This document shows, piece by piece, positions 34,077 to 43,420 of a DNA stretch of 64,000 bases. Positions within the stretch are counted from its first letter, which is position 1, and each line of letters begins with the position of its first letter. The stretch covers positions 104,066-168,065 of the forward strand of contig NZ_JABVXC010000008.1 of the NCBI RefSeq assembly GCF_013349955.1. The letters are read 5' to 3'. The position numbers and the translations under genes were made by a program. A model generated the notes under the pieces. The model searched no databases. It saw only the letters and a list, made by a program, of their open reading frames with translations, and was not told the DNA's origin. Origin of the DNA: Onishia taeanensis. Its GTDB lineage: Bacteria > Pseudomonadota > Gammaproteobacteria > Pseudomonadales > Halomonadaceae.

Positions 34077-35978
34077 ATGACCTCACCCGCCGCCAAGGCA
34101 AGACGCACCTATAACATCGACCAGTGGGGCAGCGGCTATTTCGACGTCGATGACCAGGGCCATGCCCTGGTGCGCCCGCTGGGCAGCGAGGTAGAGGGCC
34201 CCAGCCTGCCGCTGGACGGCCTGGTCGACGAACTGCGCGCGGCAGGCCTGCGCCTGCCGGTGCTGGTGCGCTTCACCGATATCCTGCACGACCGGGTCGA
34301 GCAGCTCTGCGCGGCTTTCGACTACGTGATGCAGGATGAGCACTACGACGGCGGCTACACCGCCGTCTATCCGATCAAGGTCAACCAGCAGCGCCGGGTG
34401 GTCGAGGAAATTCTCGCCACTCAGGAGCGCGGCCGCGGCCGCGTCGGCCTGGAAGCCGGCAGCAAGCCGGAGCTTCTGGCCGTGCTCGCCCTCTCCGGCG
34501 ACGCCCCCTCGCTGATCGTCTGCAACGGCTACAAGGATCGCGAGTACGTGCGTCTGGCGCTGATGGGCGAAAAGCTGGGCCACAAGGTCTACCTGGTCGT
34601 CGAGAAGTTCTCGGAGCTGGAACTGATTCTTGAAGAGGCGCGCCGCCTCGAGGTCACGCCGCGCATCGGCCTGCGCGCCCGGCTAGCCTCGGTGGGCAAG
34701 GGCAAGTGGCAGAACACCGGCGGCGAGAAGTCCAAGTTCGGCCTCACCGCCAGCCAGATCCTCGAGGTGGTCGAGCGCCTGCGCGAGGCCGACTCCCTCG
34801 AGAGCCTGCAGCTGGTGCACTTCCATCTGGGTTCACAGATCGCCAATATCCGCGACATTCAGCGTGGCCTGCGCGAATGCGCCCGCTTCTACCAGAGCCT
34901 GCGGGAACTCGGCGCGCCGGTGGATACCGTCGATGTCGGCGGCGGGCTTGGCATCGACTATGAGGGCACCCGCTCGCGCAGCGAATGCTCGATCAACTAC
35001 TCGATGCGCGAATACGCCGGCAACGTGGTGGCCGCCTTCCGCCAGGCCTGCGATGCCGAAGGCCTGCCCCACCCGCACCTGATCAGCGAATCCGGCCGCG
35101 CCCTGACCGCCCATCACGCGGTACTGATCACCAACGTAATCGGCGAGGAACGCATCGGCGAGGCGCCGCCGGCGTCGCGTACCGCTCAGGATGGCGAGGT
35201 GCAGGAACTGTGGCGGGTGCACGACCAACTGGCGGCCAGCCAGGAGCCTCGCGGCCTGGTCGAGGCCTACCACGATCTGGTGCAGGCGATGGCCGAGCTA
35301 CAGGACCGTTTCGTGCTGGGCCTTGCCGACATCTCCGCCCGCGCCGAGGGCGAGGCCGTCTACTTCGCCGCCTGCGGCCGGCTGCGCGGCCAGCTCGATG
35401 CCCGCAACCGCGCCCACCGGGAGATCCTCGACGAATTGGCCGAGAAGCTCGCCGACAAGCTGTTCGTGAACTTCTCGCTGTTCCAGTCGGTGCCCGATGT
35501 GTGGGGCATTCAGCAGATATTCCCGGTGCTGCCGCTATCGGGACTCGACCGGGAGCCGACCCGCCGCGCCGTGGTGCAGGACATCACCTGCGACAGCGAC
35601 GGGCGCATCGACAGCTACGTCGACGGCCAGGGCGTCGAGGCCACCCTGCCGCTGCCGGACTGGCAGCACGACGACGAAAAGCTGCTCGGCTTCTTCCTGG
35701 TCGGCGCCTATCAGGAGATCCTCGGCGACCTGCACAACCTGTTCGGCGACACCGATTCGGTGGATGCCGCGCTCGATGCCAACGGCCGCTGGGCACTCTC
35801 CGAGGCGATTCGCGGCGACGACGTGGCCTCGGTGCTTGGCTACGTCAACTTCGATGCCGAGGTGCTGCGCGCACGCCTGAGCCGTCAGCTCGAATCCAGC
35901 GGCCTGCCCGAAGCCCAACGCCGCGCCTTCCTCGACGACCTGCATGCCGGGCTCAAGAGCTACACCTATTTGGGCTGA
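34077..35978 (+). CDS. speA: Biosynthetic arginine decarboxylase
   Basis: 633 aa. Converts L-arginine to agmatine with PLP, first step of the agmatine route to putrescine. Signature YPIKVNQQRRVVEEIL near residue 100 holds the PLP lysine; GLEAGSKPEL, HFHLGSQIANIRDI and VDVGGGLGIDYEG follow, and SVPDVWGIQQIFPVLPL is in the C-terminal half. ATG 34077 has AGGAG seven bases upstream; the frame is open further back but only in GC-rich non-coding sequence. A hairpin follows about 90 bp after the stop. Confidence 0.95.
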   Translation: MTSPAAKARRTYNIDQWGSGYFDVDDQGHALVRPLGSEVEGPSLPLDGLVDELRAAGLRLPVLVRFTDILHDRVEQLCAAFDYVMQDEHYDGGYTAVYPIKVNQQRRVVEEILATQERGRGRVGLEAGSKPELLAVLALSGDAPSLIVCNGYKDREYVRLALMGEKLGHKVYLVVEKFSELELILEEARRLEVTPRIGLRARLASVGKGKWQNTGGEKSKFGLTASQILEVVERLREADSLESLQLVHFHLGSQIANIRDIQRGLRECARFYQSLRELGAPVDTVDVGGGLGIDYEGTRSRSECSINYSMREYAGNVVAAFRQACDAEGLPHPHLISESGRALTAHHAVLITNVIGEERIGEAPPASRTAQDGEVQELWRVHDQLAASQEPRGLVEAYHDLVQAMAELQDRFVLGLADISARAEGEAVYFAACGRLRGQLDARNRAHREILDELAEKLADKLFVNFSLFQSVPDVWGIQQIFPVLPLSGLDREPTRRAVVQDITCDSDGRIDSYVDGQGVEATLPLPDWQHDDEKLLGFFLVGAYQEILGDLHNLFGDTDSVDAALDANGRWALSEAIRGDDVASVLGYVNFDAEVLRARLSRQLESSGLPEAQRRAFLDDLHAGLKSYTYLG

Positions 35979-36022
35979 TGGCGATGCCGCCTGGCCAACC
36001 ACTGGCCACGGCGCGCCAATTC

Positions 36023-36082
36023 ACACCGCCACAAGCTACATCGCCACAAAATACATCGCCACAAAATACATCGCCTCGCCAA
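36023..36082. repeat. 15-bp tandem repeat after speA
   Basis: Four units of 15 bp: 36023-36037 (variant), 36038-36052 and 36053-36067 (identical, ACATCGCCACAAAAT), and 36068-36082 (variant). The last unit forms the left arm of the following hairpin. Confidence 0.85.
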
Positions 36083-36101
36083 GAGCTTGACGAGGCGATG
36101 T
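36068..36101. terminator. Hairpin, probable terminator of speA
   Basis: Perfect 11-bp stem ACATCGCCTCG (36068-36078) / CGAGGCGATGT (36091-36101). Only a short CTTAT follows. Confidence 0.5.
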
Positions 36102-36194
36102 CTTATCGGTCGGGCCCTGACGGCATCCCAGGGCCCAATGCGAACGTTCACGCGCTTATTGACGATCCTCTCATTTCGGTGAGGGGGGCGGCTG

Positions 36195-36860
36195 CTACGC
36201 CTCCACCCGCGTCTCGACCTGCAACCAGCCGTTGAGGTCGAAATGCAGCCGGGCACCGCGTGGCAGCCGCCCGACGCCTGCCGGGGTGCCGGTCAGCACC
36301 ACGTCGCCGGGCAACAGCGTAAAGTGACGGCTCATCTCGGCCAGCAGTTCGGGAACCGGGAACAGCAGATCCGCGGTGTCGCCGGTCTGGCGACGCTCGT
36401 CGTCGATATCCAGCGAGAAATTGAGGCTCGACCAGTCCAGCGGGCCGTTAAGGCGCAGGAAAGGCGACAGCGGGCAGGCGCCATCGAAGGACTTGGCGAT
36501 TTCCCAGGGGTGCCCCTTCTCCTTCAAGCGGCTCTGCACCTCGCGCAGGGTCAGGTCCAGTGCCAGGCCGATGCCGGCCACCGCCTGCTCGGCTTGCTGG
36601 GGGCTCGCATCGGTAAGCGTATCGCCGATCAGCAGCGCCAGTTCGGTCTCGAAATGCACCTCGCCCCGCGACGGGGCAATATCGATCGGCTCCTTCAAGG
36701 GCACCGCCGCCGTGGCCGGCTTGATAAACAACAGCGGCGAACTCGGCACCGGATTATCCAGTTCCTTGGCATGCTCGGCGTAGTTACGCCCCACGCAGAC
36801 GATCTTGCCAAGTGCATGGGGAAAATCCTGACCGTCGGTAAAACGGGGCACGAAATGCAT
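36195..36860 (-). CDS. Fumarylacetoacetate hydrolase-family protein (YcgM-like)
   Basis: 221-aa member of the FAH superfamily; close relatives act as acylpyruvate hydrolases or oxaloacetate tautomerases/decarboxylases. Motifs: GKIVCVGRNYAEHAKELDNP, then LLFIKPATA, and VHFETELALLIG with the metal-binding Glu residues, DLTLREVQSRLKEKG and GDVVLTGTPAGVG. ATG 36860 has AGGAG ten bases upstream; residues encoded up to 36974 are implausible. Not linked to a pathway operon here. Confidence 0.88.
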   Translation of the reverse strand: MHFVPRFTDGQDFPHALGKIVCVGRNYAEHAKELDNPVPSSPLLFIKPATAAVPLKEPIDIAPSRGEVHFETELALLIGDTLTDASPQQAEQAVAGIGLALDLTLREVQSRLKEKGHPWEIAKSFDGACPLSPFLRLNGPLDWSSLNFSLDIDDERRQTGDTADLLFPVPELLAEMSRHFTLLPGDVVLTGTPAGVGRLPRGARLHFDLNGWLQVETRVEA

Positions 36861-37074
36861 GGGAGCGGTTCTCCTGACCAGGTCCAGCGCATGGCGCGTA
36901 GTAATGGAATGGCGCGCAGTCATGGGACGTAGATGACGACGTGAGAGCAGCGAGCGGTGCCACGCAACGTGCACCCATCGCCATGATTGAGGGTCAGTCT
37001 ACGTCACCCATGCCCTGGTTAGGCGGCCCGCCACCAAAGAACTAGGCGTCATGCGATCCTTGGATGCGCTGGCC

Positions 37075-38019
37075 TCAGTGCTGCTGCGCGCCCCAATCGT
37101 CTTCTGGCCGATGCGCCAGGAAGTCCGGGCGCTTGCGCTTCGCCGCATAGGGTTCGCCACAGGCGTTGTCGCGGCGGTTATAAACGAAGAAAGCGTTGCT
37201 GCGCGGGTCCGGCGACATATTGGCATTGGAGCCGTGCAAGGTGTTGCAGTCAAACAGCAAGAGCCCACCCGCAGCACCGGTCGGCGCCTCGATGCCGTGG
37301 CGCTCGATCAGCCGGGTCAGCGCCTCGCGGCTCGGCACACCGAATTCCTGCGTCTTCAGCGACTGCTTGTGATGATCGTCCGGCGTCTCGCCAAGGCAGG
37401 GCACGAAGACACGATGCGAGCCGGGAATCAGCATCAGCGGGCCGTTGAAGGTGTGATTGTCGGTGAGCACGATCGAAGCACTGACGGCGTTCATCGCCGG
37501 CATGCCGTCCTCGGCGTGCCAGGTCTCGAAATCGGAGTGCCAATTGAAGCCCTTACCCTGGAAGCCAGGCTTGTAATTGATGCGCGACTGATGCACGTAG
37601 GGCTCACCGCCGAGAATCTGGCGGGCGCGGCCCACCAGTCGCTCGTCTTCGGCGAGCCTTGAGAAACGCTCGGAGAGAAAGTGCACCGCGAACAGCGAGC
37701 GGATCACCTGGCTGCCAGGCTCGGTGATGCTGAAATCACGCCCGGCATAGTCTTCGTTTTCCAACAGCGCCTTCAACTCGTCGCGCAGTTCCTCGAGCTC
37801 GCGCCCGGAAAGAAAGTTCGGCTCGAACAGAAAGCCTTCGCGCTCGAAGCGCTCGAGCTGGCCCGGGTCCAGTGGGCCATCCTCGGCGCGGCCCTTCACC
37901 ACCGGCTCCTGACGCTTCAGCCAGGGCATGTCCAACGGCTGCGCTAAGCGCGTGGGATAGGGATCACGCGGCGCGTTAGTGGCTTGTGTCGCTTGGCGGG
38001 TAGCGGTCTGTACTGACAC
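37075..38019 (-). CDS. ectD: Ectoine hydroxylase
   Basis: 314-aa Fe(II)/2-oxoglutarate dioxygenase that converts the compatible solute ectoine to 5-hydroxyectoine. The EctD signature is clear: FNWHSDFETWHAEDG holds the H-x-D iron ligands, LTDNHTFNGPLMLIPGSH follows, and LHGSNANMSPDPRSN holds the distal His. The start is GTG 38019, behind GGAGGTGATC, a perfect match to the 16S anti-SD; the frame continues upstream to 38232 without such a signal. ectABC is not adjacent, so hydroxyectoine synthesis is controlled separately. This is the best single marker of a halophilic host. Confidence 0.95.
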   Translation of the reverse strand: MSVQTATRQATQATNAPRDPYPTRLAQPLDMPWLKRQEPVVKGRAEDGPLDPGQLERFEREGFLFEPNFLSGRELEELRDELKALLENEDYAGRDFSITEPGSQVIRSLFAVHFLSERFSRLAEDERLVGRARQILGGEPYVHQSRINYKPGFQGKGFNWHSDFETWHAEDGMPAMNAVSASIVLTDNHTFNGPLMLIPGSHRVFVPCLGETPDDHHKQSLKTQEFGVPSREALTRLIERHGIEAPTGAAGGLLLFDCNTLHGSNANMSPDPRSNAFFVYNRRDNACGEPYAAKRKRPDFLAHRPEDDWGAQQH

Positions 38020-38358
38020 TAGATCACCTCCATGGCTTCCGAAAAAGCGTCTGTGAAATAAGTGCAGATCCAGCCCGGCACTTGGCCTTGGGTCAGTTCT
38101 TCTTGTGATGAGGATCCGTGATTGCTCGCCGCCCCGGTTATGCCATGGGGCAGCCTGCATGTGATGTGCGAACGAGATCGCATATTTCAAGGGGCGTTGC
38201 ATCACCAAAGCGTGGCAGCGGGTGGGCCTCATGCGCTTGAGCCTAGCTATAGACGCCGCTCATAGGCGACATAAGGCGCTGCGGGGAAAACCATCCACAG
38301 GGAGGTTTGGCGCTAGGCGGATGTGGATAGGTGGGGCTCTTGGTGGGATGGCTTCTTT
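38020..38358. other. Intergenic region upstream of ectD
   Basis: 339 bp to the left direct repeat of the island. It must contain the ectD promoter. I see no clear -35/-10 pair or RNA structure. Confidence 0.35.
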
Positions 38359-38465
38359 CACGCACACAAAAAAGCCGCCTCGATGGGCGACCTCTTTATC
38401 TCTAGCTGCGTGTGTGCTGCTTTTTAATGGTGCCGGCACCAGGAGACGAACCCGGGGCCTACTGA
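38359..38465. repeat. Island direct repeat, left copy (att-like, tRNA-Thr fragment)
   Basis: 107 bp matching 42703-42811 with eight substitutions and one 2-base indel by my alignment. 38428-38465 duplicates the last 38 bases of tRNA-Thr including CCA, with 2 mismatches. The tRNA operon terminator is duplicated too (38368-38392). The longest perfect core is 24 bp around 38422-38445. Confidence 0.85.
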
Positions 38466-38555
38466 ATTGCAGAATTCTATCAATTCCTATCGCTGCTGCT
38501 CACACGATGTGGACACGCCCCTCAGGCATCAAGGCACTTAAGGGGCAGTATCGCG

Positions 38556-40787
38556 TTAGGTCCTGACAGGCACATCGACACGGGTTTCTAAGGGTACTAG
38601 GATGCTGGAATATGCATTCAGTACCTGGTCATACAGATTTTTCACCCTTGGCGCTTTAAGACTGACGATGAATGCATACGGTATAGGTTTAGCTTCATCA
38701 TCTTTTCTTCCTTCATCCCGATTGTGATAATAGATATCGAAACCGGGATTAACCAGGGAGCTACCTCTTTTGGTCCTTGAGGCTTTCCAGCAGGGCTCCC
38801 ACTTGTGCCCATCCCCTCGCAGCTTAAATTCTGCGGCTTTGCTCAAATTACTTTTAGAGAAAAAGGTATCAGTCGCCGGGTAATTAGGATCACCACCTTG
38901 CGATGGTTTATCTTCATTGGGCCTAAAAACAGCTTCAAGCCCACCCCGTGTATAAGCATGAACGAATGCCGGATCGACTTCGGGAGCTATCACCAACGTC
39001 GCTTTGATATCCACATTACCTTCAAGCTTTTCTTCTGGCAGTGGAATTGGTGCTCTAAGATACTTACCTACCGGGAGTTCTCCCTGATAGATGACCGTTA
39101 TTTCGTCATCATCGCAGGTCAGAAGGTTGTTTGTATCTGTGATGAACCTTCCCCACCCAACGTTTTCCCGCTGGTGTTCTCCAGGCTCTGCACGGTGCAC
39201 CATAAGGGCTCTTATGGCTAGCGGAGAGATGTCATCACCAATTAGGGTTTTGCACCCAATGCAGCTTCTAAGAGTGAAGGGCGCTGCAAAGCTAGTACCA
39301 CTGGTGCCTACCAGTCCACCCTGCGAGCTTGAGTAGACGCCAAAAGGACGTTCAAAGCATCCACCAAAGGCAAGTCCATCGGGTTTTGCGACACCGGGAG
39401 TGCGCCCTGGGCCAACCGAGCTATAAGATGCCTTCGACCAGTCATCTAGCGAGCTATCACAAGCCCCAACAGAAAGCACATTCACGCCGTCGGAAGGCGG
39501 CTGAATACGATTCAACCCAAACGATTCATCTAGCTCTCCAGAATTACCAACCGCTACCGCAGCCAATGACTTGTTGCTCGCAAAACGCTGATCCAGCTCT
39601 GAAGTCCACCTATTGACTTCATCATCTTCTACCGGCAAGTCAGGACCTAGACTAAGATTCACAAAATCGTATGTGTTTTCGGAGCTATCTAAGTGCTCTA
39701 GAATACGGTCTAAACAGTCATAGAACTCAAAGTCAGCATCAGTACCTGTACGCTGATCTATAACTCTTATGTGGTCTACCTGGCAAAAAGGCCTCTCCAG
39801 CTTACTTTGAGGAGTAAGGGGACCAAAAAGCACTGTCGATGTAACAGCTTCGCCATGATCGATGGCATCCGGATGCATCGGCCCTATGCCATGTGGCTCG
39901 ATATAATTCACCCATGGTAGCAATGGAGAATCTGTTGGCATCCCTCCATCAAAGACAGCAACTCTTGAATTTCTATTCAAGACTCCCTCATCAGGAAAGC
40001 TTGGCTTTCGAGCTACACCCGCCCTGTACATTGCTGGGCGAAAAGTCCGCAAACCAGGCATTTTTCTTGTCACTCTCACAAACGTGAAAGCTGAAAGGGC
40101 CTCAACAATGCCGGCAGAACACCGTACAGGAACAAAGGTTACACCATTGCCCGCCCGGAGCTTTTCTCTAACAGGCTCTGCCCCTAGAGATTCGCAATAA
40201 TCGAAAAAGCTATTCAGAATAAAATCATCGCCACTGCCATGCAAGACAAGCTCATAAACCTCGCTCTCACCCTCCACCTGATGCAAAGCGGACTTGAACT
40301 TTTCTCCGGGGCTAGGAATTGAAAAGTCTTCGATTGTTCTAAGCTGTCGAGATAACGTACTCTCAGGGTCCCAGCTGGGAATCTCCCTAATCAGTCCAAG
40401 TAGACCTTTTCTATTTGTCTTCACATAAAGCGTATCGGTAACGGCCTCATTATTTGGCGGCGCCTCAATACCCCAGGCTTTAGGCTCTACCCATTGCGAC
40501 TTACCACCAACGGTTTCAAAGCCTGCCGACCTCAAAAACTCGTAGGGATAATCACTCTTGGAGATAAACCTGGGGTGCACAGTGATACTTGCTACCAAAT
40601 TTCCACCAGGGCACGCTCCCTCTCGAAGACCATCCAAGTAGCTTTCCACCTCGTTCACCCTATCTTTCATGAAATTGGAGATAAAGCTAAAGCTGTATGG
40701 AAGCCCCTTGGACCCACCCGAATTTTTTTTGGCGATAGGATTAGCCAGACGTTCGCCTTTACCTAACAAGAAGTTCTGCTTAGACAT
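38556..40787 (-). CDS. ietS: Subtilisin-like (S8) serine protease, IetS-like
   Basis: 743-aa S8 peptidase. The triad is in order: Asp280 in RVAVFDGGMP, His311 in AIDHGEAVTS, Ser499 in GTSGTSFAAPF, with the oxyanion Asn in VAVGNSGE. About 270 residues precede the protease domain and 200 follow it; there is no signal peptide, so it acts inside the cell. It lies 30 bp after an AAA+ ATPase gene. The ATPase-subtilase pair is that of IetAS, first described as a plasmid stability system and later tested as a defence system; there the protease is the toxic part and the ATPase restrains it. Symbol by architecture only. Confidence 0.8.
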   Translation of the reverse strand: MSKQNFLLGKGERLANPIAKKNSGGSKGLPYSFSFISNFMKDRVNEVESYLDGLREGACPGGNLVASITVHPRFISKSDYPYEFLRSAGFETVGGKSQWVEPKAWGIEAPPNNEAVTDTLYVKTNRKGLLGLIREIPSWDPESTLSRQLRTIEDFSIPSPGEKFKSALHQVEGESEVYELVLHGSGDDFILNSFFDYCESLGAEPVREKLRAGNGVTFVPVRCSAGIVEALSAFTFVRVTRKMPGLRTFRPAMYRAGVARKPSFPDEGVLNRNSRVAVFDGGMPTDSPLLPWVNYIEPHGIGPMHPDAIDHGEAVTSTVLFGPLTPQSKLERPFCQVDHIRVIDQRTGTDADFEFYDCLDRILEHLDSSENTYDFVNLSLGPDLPVEDDEVNRWTSELDQRFASNKSLAAVAVGNSGELDESFGLNRIQPPSDGVNVLSVGACDSSLDDWSKASYSSVGPGRTPGVAKPDGLAFGGCFERPFGVYSSSQGGLVGTSGTSFAAPFTLRSCIGCKTLIGDDISPLAIRALMVHRAEPGEHQRENVGWGRFITDTNNLLTCDDDEITVIYQGELPVGKYLRAPIPLPEEKLEGNVDIKATLVIAPEVDPAFVHAYTRGGLEAVFRPNEDKPSQGGDPNYPATDTFFSKSNLSKAAEFKLRGDGHKWEPCWKASRTKRGSSLVNPGFDIYYHNRDEGRKDDEAKPIPYAFIVSLKAPRVKNLYDQVLNAYSSILVPLETRVDVPVRT

Positions 40788-40817
40788 TATTTCACCCTTC
40801 CCTGCGTAATTAGTGCC

Positions 40818-41900
40818 TTAAAGGTGTTTTCTGATGGTATCTCGGGACACCCCTGAAATCACTGCAGCCTTACGCTGTGAGAGTCCAGAAGAAGTTAAGT
40901 CACATGCTAGCTTTAGCCTTTCCTCAGCTGTAAGCGCCCCCAACCTCTCTGACACTCTTTCTGCAAATTTTTCTTCAACCTTTGTCCCGCTGACAACACT
41001 AGCTCTAAACACTGAGGACAGCCAGTTATTCACATCAGAATATGACTGCCCCTCAAGCGATTTTGAGGCCGCCTTCATCAGGCTCTCGTTGATCTTTGCA
41101 CCTGAAGCCGACACACGCTCATTCATTAACTTAAAAACGTGCTCTGCATCTGGTGTATCAAACTCAACCACTCTGTCAAATCTTCTCCAAACTGCTCTAT
41201 CAAGCATTTCCGGATGATTCGTAGCAGCTATGAGAAGGCCATCTTTAGACCATGCGTCTAAAGACTGAAGAAGAACATTCACAAGGCGCTTTAGCTCTCC
41301 AATATCACCATCATCGCCTCTCTTTTTAGCGATAGCATCGAACTCATCTAGAAACAGTATCGCCCCAGACTCTCCGGCTTCCTCAACGACTTTCTTTAAG
41401 TTGTTGCCAGTCTGGCCTAAGTAGCTACTCATGACAGCGGCCAAATCTAGCACAACAATTTCTTTTTTAATTCTATGGGCAAGCCAATTAGCTGCCATGG
41501 TTTTTCCGACCCCCGGTGGGCCTGTGAAAAGGATGGTGCGAGTGGGCCCTACACCAAGCTTTGCCAGCTCATCAACTTTCTCTCTTTCTAAAACGACTCC
41601 GCTTAGTTCATTTTCTATTTTTTCATCCCAAATCGGGCGAACACCCTCAAACTTATCAGGCGTAAAGACATGTTGAGCACTAATTCTTGATTGGGAGCTA
41701 ATAGCGGGTGTTGTGGCTCTTTTAGTCGAAGGTGCTCCCTCTTTTTCAAGCTTGCTCAGTAAGCTCTTGAGCTGCTCTTCGAAGTCGGGACGGTCTTTTT
41801 TTGCCCTTCTGAGAGTCCGCTGTAGAAACATCTTGGCATCGTCTTGCCGTCCTGAGACAGCAAGCCTAGCCAGCTGGACGTACTCGGAGTAGATGTCCAT
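40818..41900 (-). CDS. ietA: AAA+ ATPase, IetA-like partner of the protease
   Basis: 360 aa. An N-terminal helical region (to about 105) precedes an AAA+ core: Walker A GPPGVGKTMA (Lys133), Walker B ILFLDEFDAIA (Asp185-Glu186), sensor region LLIAATNHPEM and the arginine-finger segment DRAVWRRFDRVVEF. The last ~35 residues (LSQRKAAVISGVSRDTIRKHL) form a helix-turn-helix, suggesting DNA binding or autoregulation. First gene of the pair; start ATG 41900. Confidence 0.82.
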   Translation of the reverse strand: MDIYSEYVQLARLAVSGRQDDAKMFLQRTLRRAKKDRPDFEEQLKSLLSKLEKEGAPSTKRATTPAISSQSRISAQHVFTPDKFEGVRPIWDEKIENELSGVVLEREKVDELAKLGVGPTRTILFTGPPGVGKTMAANWLAHRIKKEIVVLDLAAVMSSYLGQTGNNLKKVVEEAGESGAILFLDEFDAIAKKRGDDGDIGELKRLVNVLLQSLDAWSKDGLLIAATNHPEMLDRAVWRRFDRVVEFDTPDAEHVFKLMNERVSASGAKINESLMKAASKSLEGQSYSDVNNWLSSVFRASVVSGTKVEEKFAERVSERLGALTAEERLKLACDLTSSGLSQRKAAVISGVSRDTIRKHL

Positions 41901-42158
41901 TTCGAAAGACCACCTTCGTATGCAATATCATCGGGCCTTGTGGCCACAGGTGGACTAATCCTAGCACACCACCCAAAAACCAGTCCAACACAATGTTAAG
42001 ATACTGTTTTTTAAGGTTTTAAAAATGGACTACGTGGGTGCTATATACTCCGCTTGGCTGCAATGCTTTTAGCCACACAACGTAGCCGATGCCCCTGGCG
42101 CCTTATTTGGCTTGTGCTAGATTTCCTTAGATCTAGAGAGCCTGCTTGGAGATCAGAG
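41901..42158. other. Promoter-side region of the ietAS-like pair
   Basis: AT-rich stretch upstream of ietA. TTTTTTAAGGTTTTAAAAA at about 42008-42026 could hold promoter elements. No gene seen. Confidence 0.35.
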
Positions 42159-42630
42159 ATGATCGCTCCCGCCTTGCTGCTGTGCGGTTCGCTGCTGCCG
42201 TTACCCGACCACTCCGATATCCATAAGTGCCAGATCGGTGGCGACACGCTGTACCAGGAAGCCCGCCCTGGTGTCGAGGTTTCCATGACGCGCGGTAATG
42301 CCCTAACCTATGAAGCTCCGGACCTTCACCCCTACGCCAAGTGCAGCCCCGGAAGCAAGATCACAGGCGCAGCAGCGCAGCTCCCGGCTTCAAATCAAGC
42401 CTGACGAACCGTAATCGGCGTGTTCAGGCTAAAACTCGTGGAGAGCTCATTCCCGGTATGGCGAAAGGGCAGGCCTACTCCATGCTTGGCGAGCCGACTT
42501 ACAGTTACCTGCCGCACCGTCTTGGGCGAGCAGGTACGACATGGAAACAAGCAACGCGATCCAGGCCCCGGGCATCGTGCCAGTCTTTTCATTATGAACT
42601 GGGGAAATATCCTGGTCTTGCAACGCATCC
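42159..42630 (+). pseudogene. Possible remnant of a DUF4124/BamE-like exported protein
   Basis: From ATG 42159 one frame reads a short signal-like start (MIAPALLLCGSLLP) and IHKCQIGGDTLYQEARPG, similar to DUF4124, then stops at 42404. In another frame just downstream GELIPGMAKGQAYSMLGEPT resembles the SmpA/BamE motif. The two halves may be one decayed gene broken by a frameshift. High-GC unlike the protease pair, so it may be older chromosomal DNA. Confidence 0.3.
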
Positions 42631-42702
42631 TGGGCCGCCAGTGGATGACGATGCGCTGCGCCTCGGGTCACATGGAAGGCGCTTCGGGAGGAAAATTTTT
42701 TC

Positions 42703-42849
<147 letters not shown>

Positions 42850-42905
42850 GGGGGCAACTCACTAACTACAAGTACCAGATGATGCTACTTAATTTGGGTT
42901 GGCAG

Positions 42906-42980
42906 TGGCTGGGGTAGCAGGACTCGAACCTGCGAATGCCGATACCAAAAACCGGTGCCTTACCACTTGGCTATACCCCA
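42906..42980 (-). tRNA. tRNA-Gln (anticodon TTG)
   Basis: 75 nt with CCA encoded. Acceptor TGGGGTA/TACCCCA, anticodon loop TTTTGGT, T-loop TTCGAGT. Second of three cotranscribed tRNAs. Confidence 0.95.
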
Positions 42981-42986
42981 GCAGAT

Positions 42987-43062
42987 TGGTGGCCAGAGAG
43001 GGAATCGAACCCCCGACACGGGGATTTTCAATCCCCTGCTCTACCGACTGAGCTATCTGGCC
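42987..43062 (-). tRNA. tRNA-Phe (anticodon GAA)
   Basis: 76 nt with CCA encoded. Acceptor GGCCAGA/TCTGGCC, anticodon arm GGGGA-TTGAAAA-TCCCC, T-loop TTCGATT. First gene of the Phe-Gln-Thr cluster, 6 bp upstream of tRNA-Gln. Confidence 0.95.
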
Positions 43063-43143
43063 CGTGCCAACGAGGACGTATTTAACTAGAAAGCTTTCCG
43101 CGCGTCAACCCTTTTTCTTTCAAAGAGATGGAATGAAGAAAAA

Positions 43144-43416
43144 TCACTGGCTTGGCGGTACGTAGCCTTCAGCCTGGTCAGTATCGCGGTTATCCAGGAA
43201 GCGTTCCATCTGCTCCATCAGGTACTCGCGGGTCTTGGGGTCGAGCATGCTGAGATGCTTCTCGTTGATCAGGCGAGTCTGCAGCGCCTGCCACTCCTCC
43301 CAGGCCTTCTTGGATACGCTGGCCTGGATCTCCTGGCCTTTCTGGCCAGGCAGCGGCGGAAACGGCAGGGCTTCAAGCTCCTGCTGGTACTTGCGGCAGA
43401 ACACGGTCTGGCTCAT
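43144..43416 (-). CDS. Probable Fe(2+)-trafficking protein YggX
   Basis: 90 aa. TVFCRKYQQELEALPFPPLPG, then EWQALQTRLINEKHLSMLDP and LMEQMERFL match YggX, which protects Fe-S clusters from oxidative damage. The single conserved Cys is at position 7. It starts 4 bp after mutY, whose product holds an Fe-S cluster, and is cotranscribed with it as in many gammaproteobacteria. Confidence 0.93.
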   Translation of the reverse strand: MSQTVFCRKYQQELEALPFPPLPGQKGQEIQASVSKKAWEEWQALQTRLINEKHLSMLDPKTREYLMEQMERFLDNRDTDQAEGYVPPSQ

Positions 43417-43420
43417 GGGA

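Noticed and set aside
34985..36235. 416-aa Arg/Pro-rich frame
   Set aside because: Shadow of speA in another frame; speA has clear motifs and an RBS.
38466..42702. Phage or ICE integrase in the tRNA island
   Set aside because: Only the ATPase, the protease and a possible gene remnant are present.
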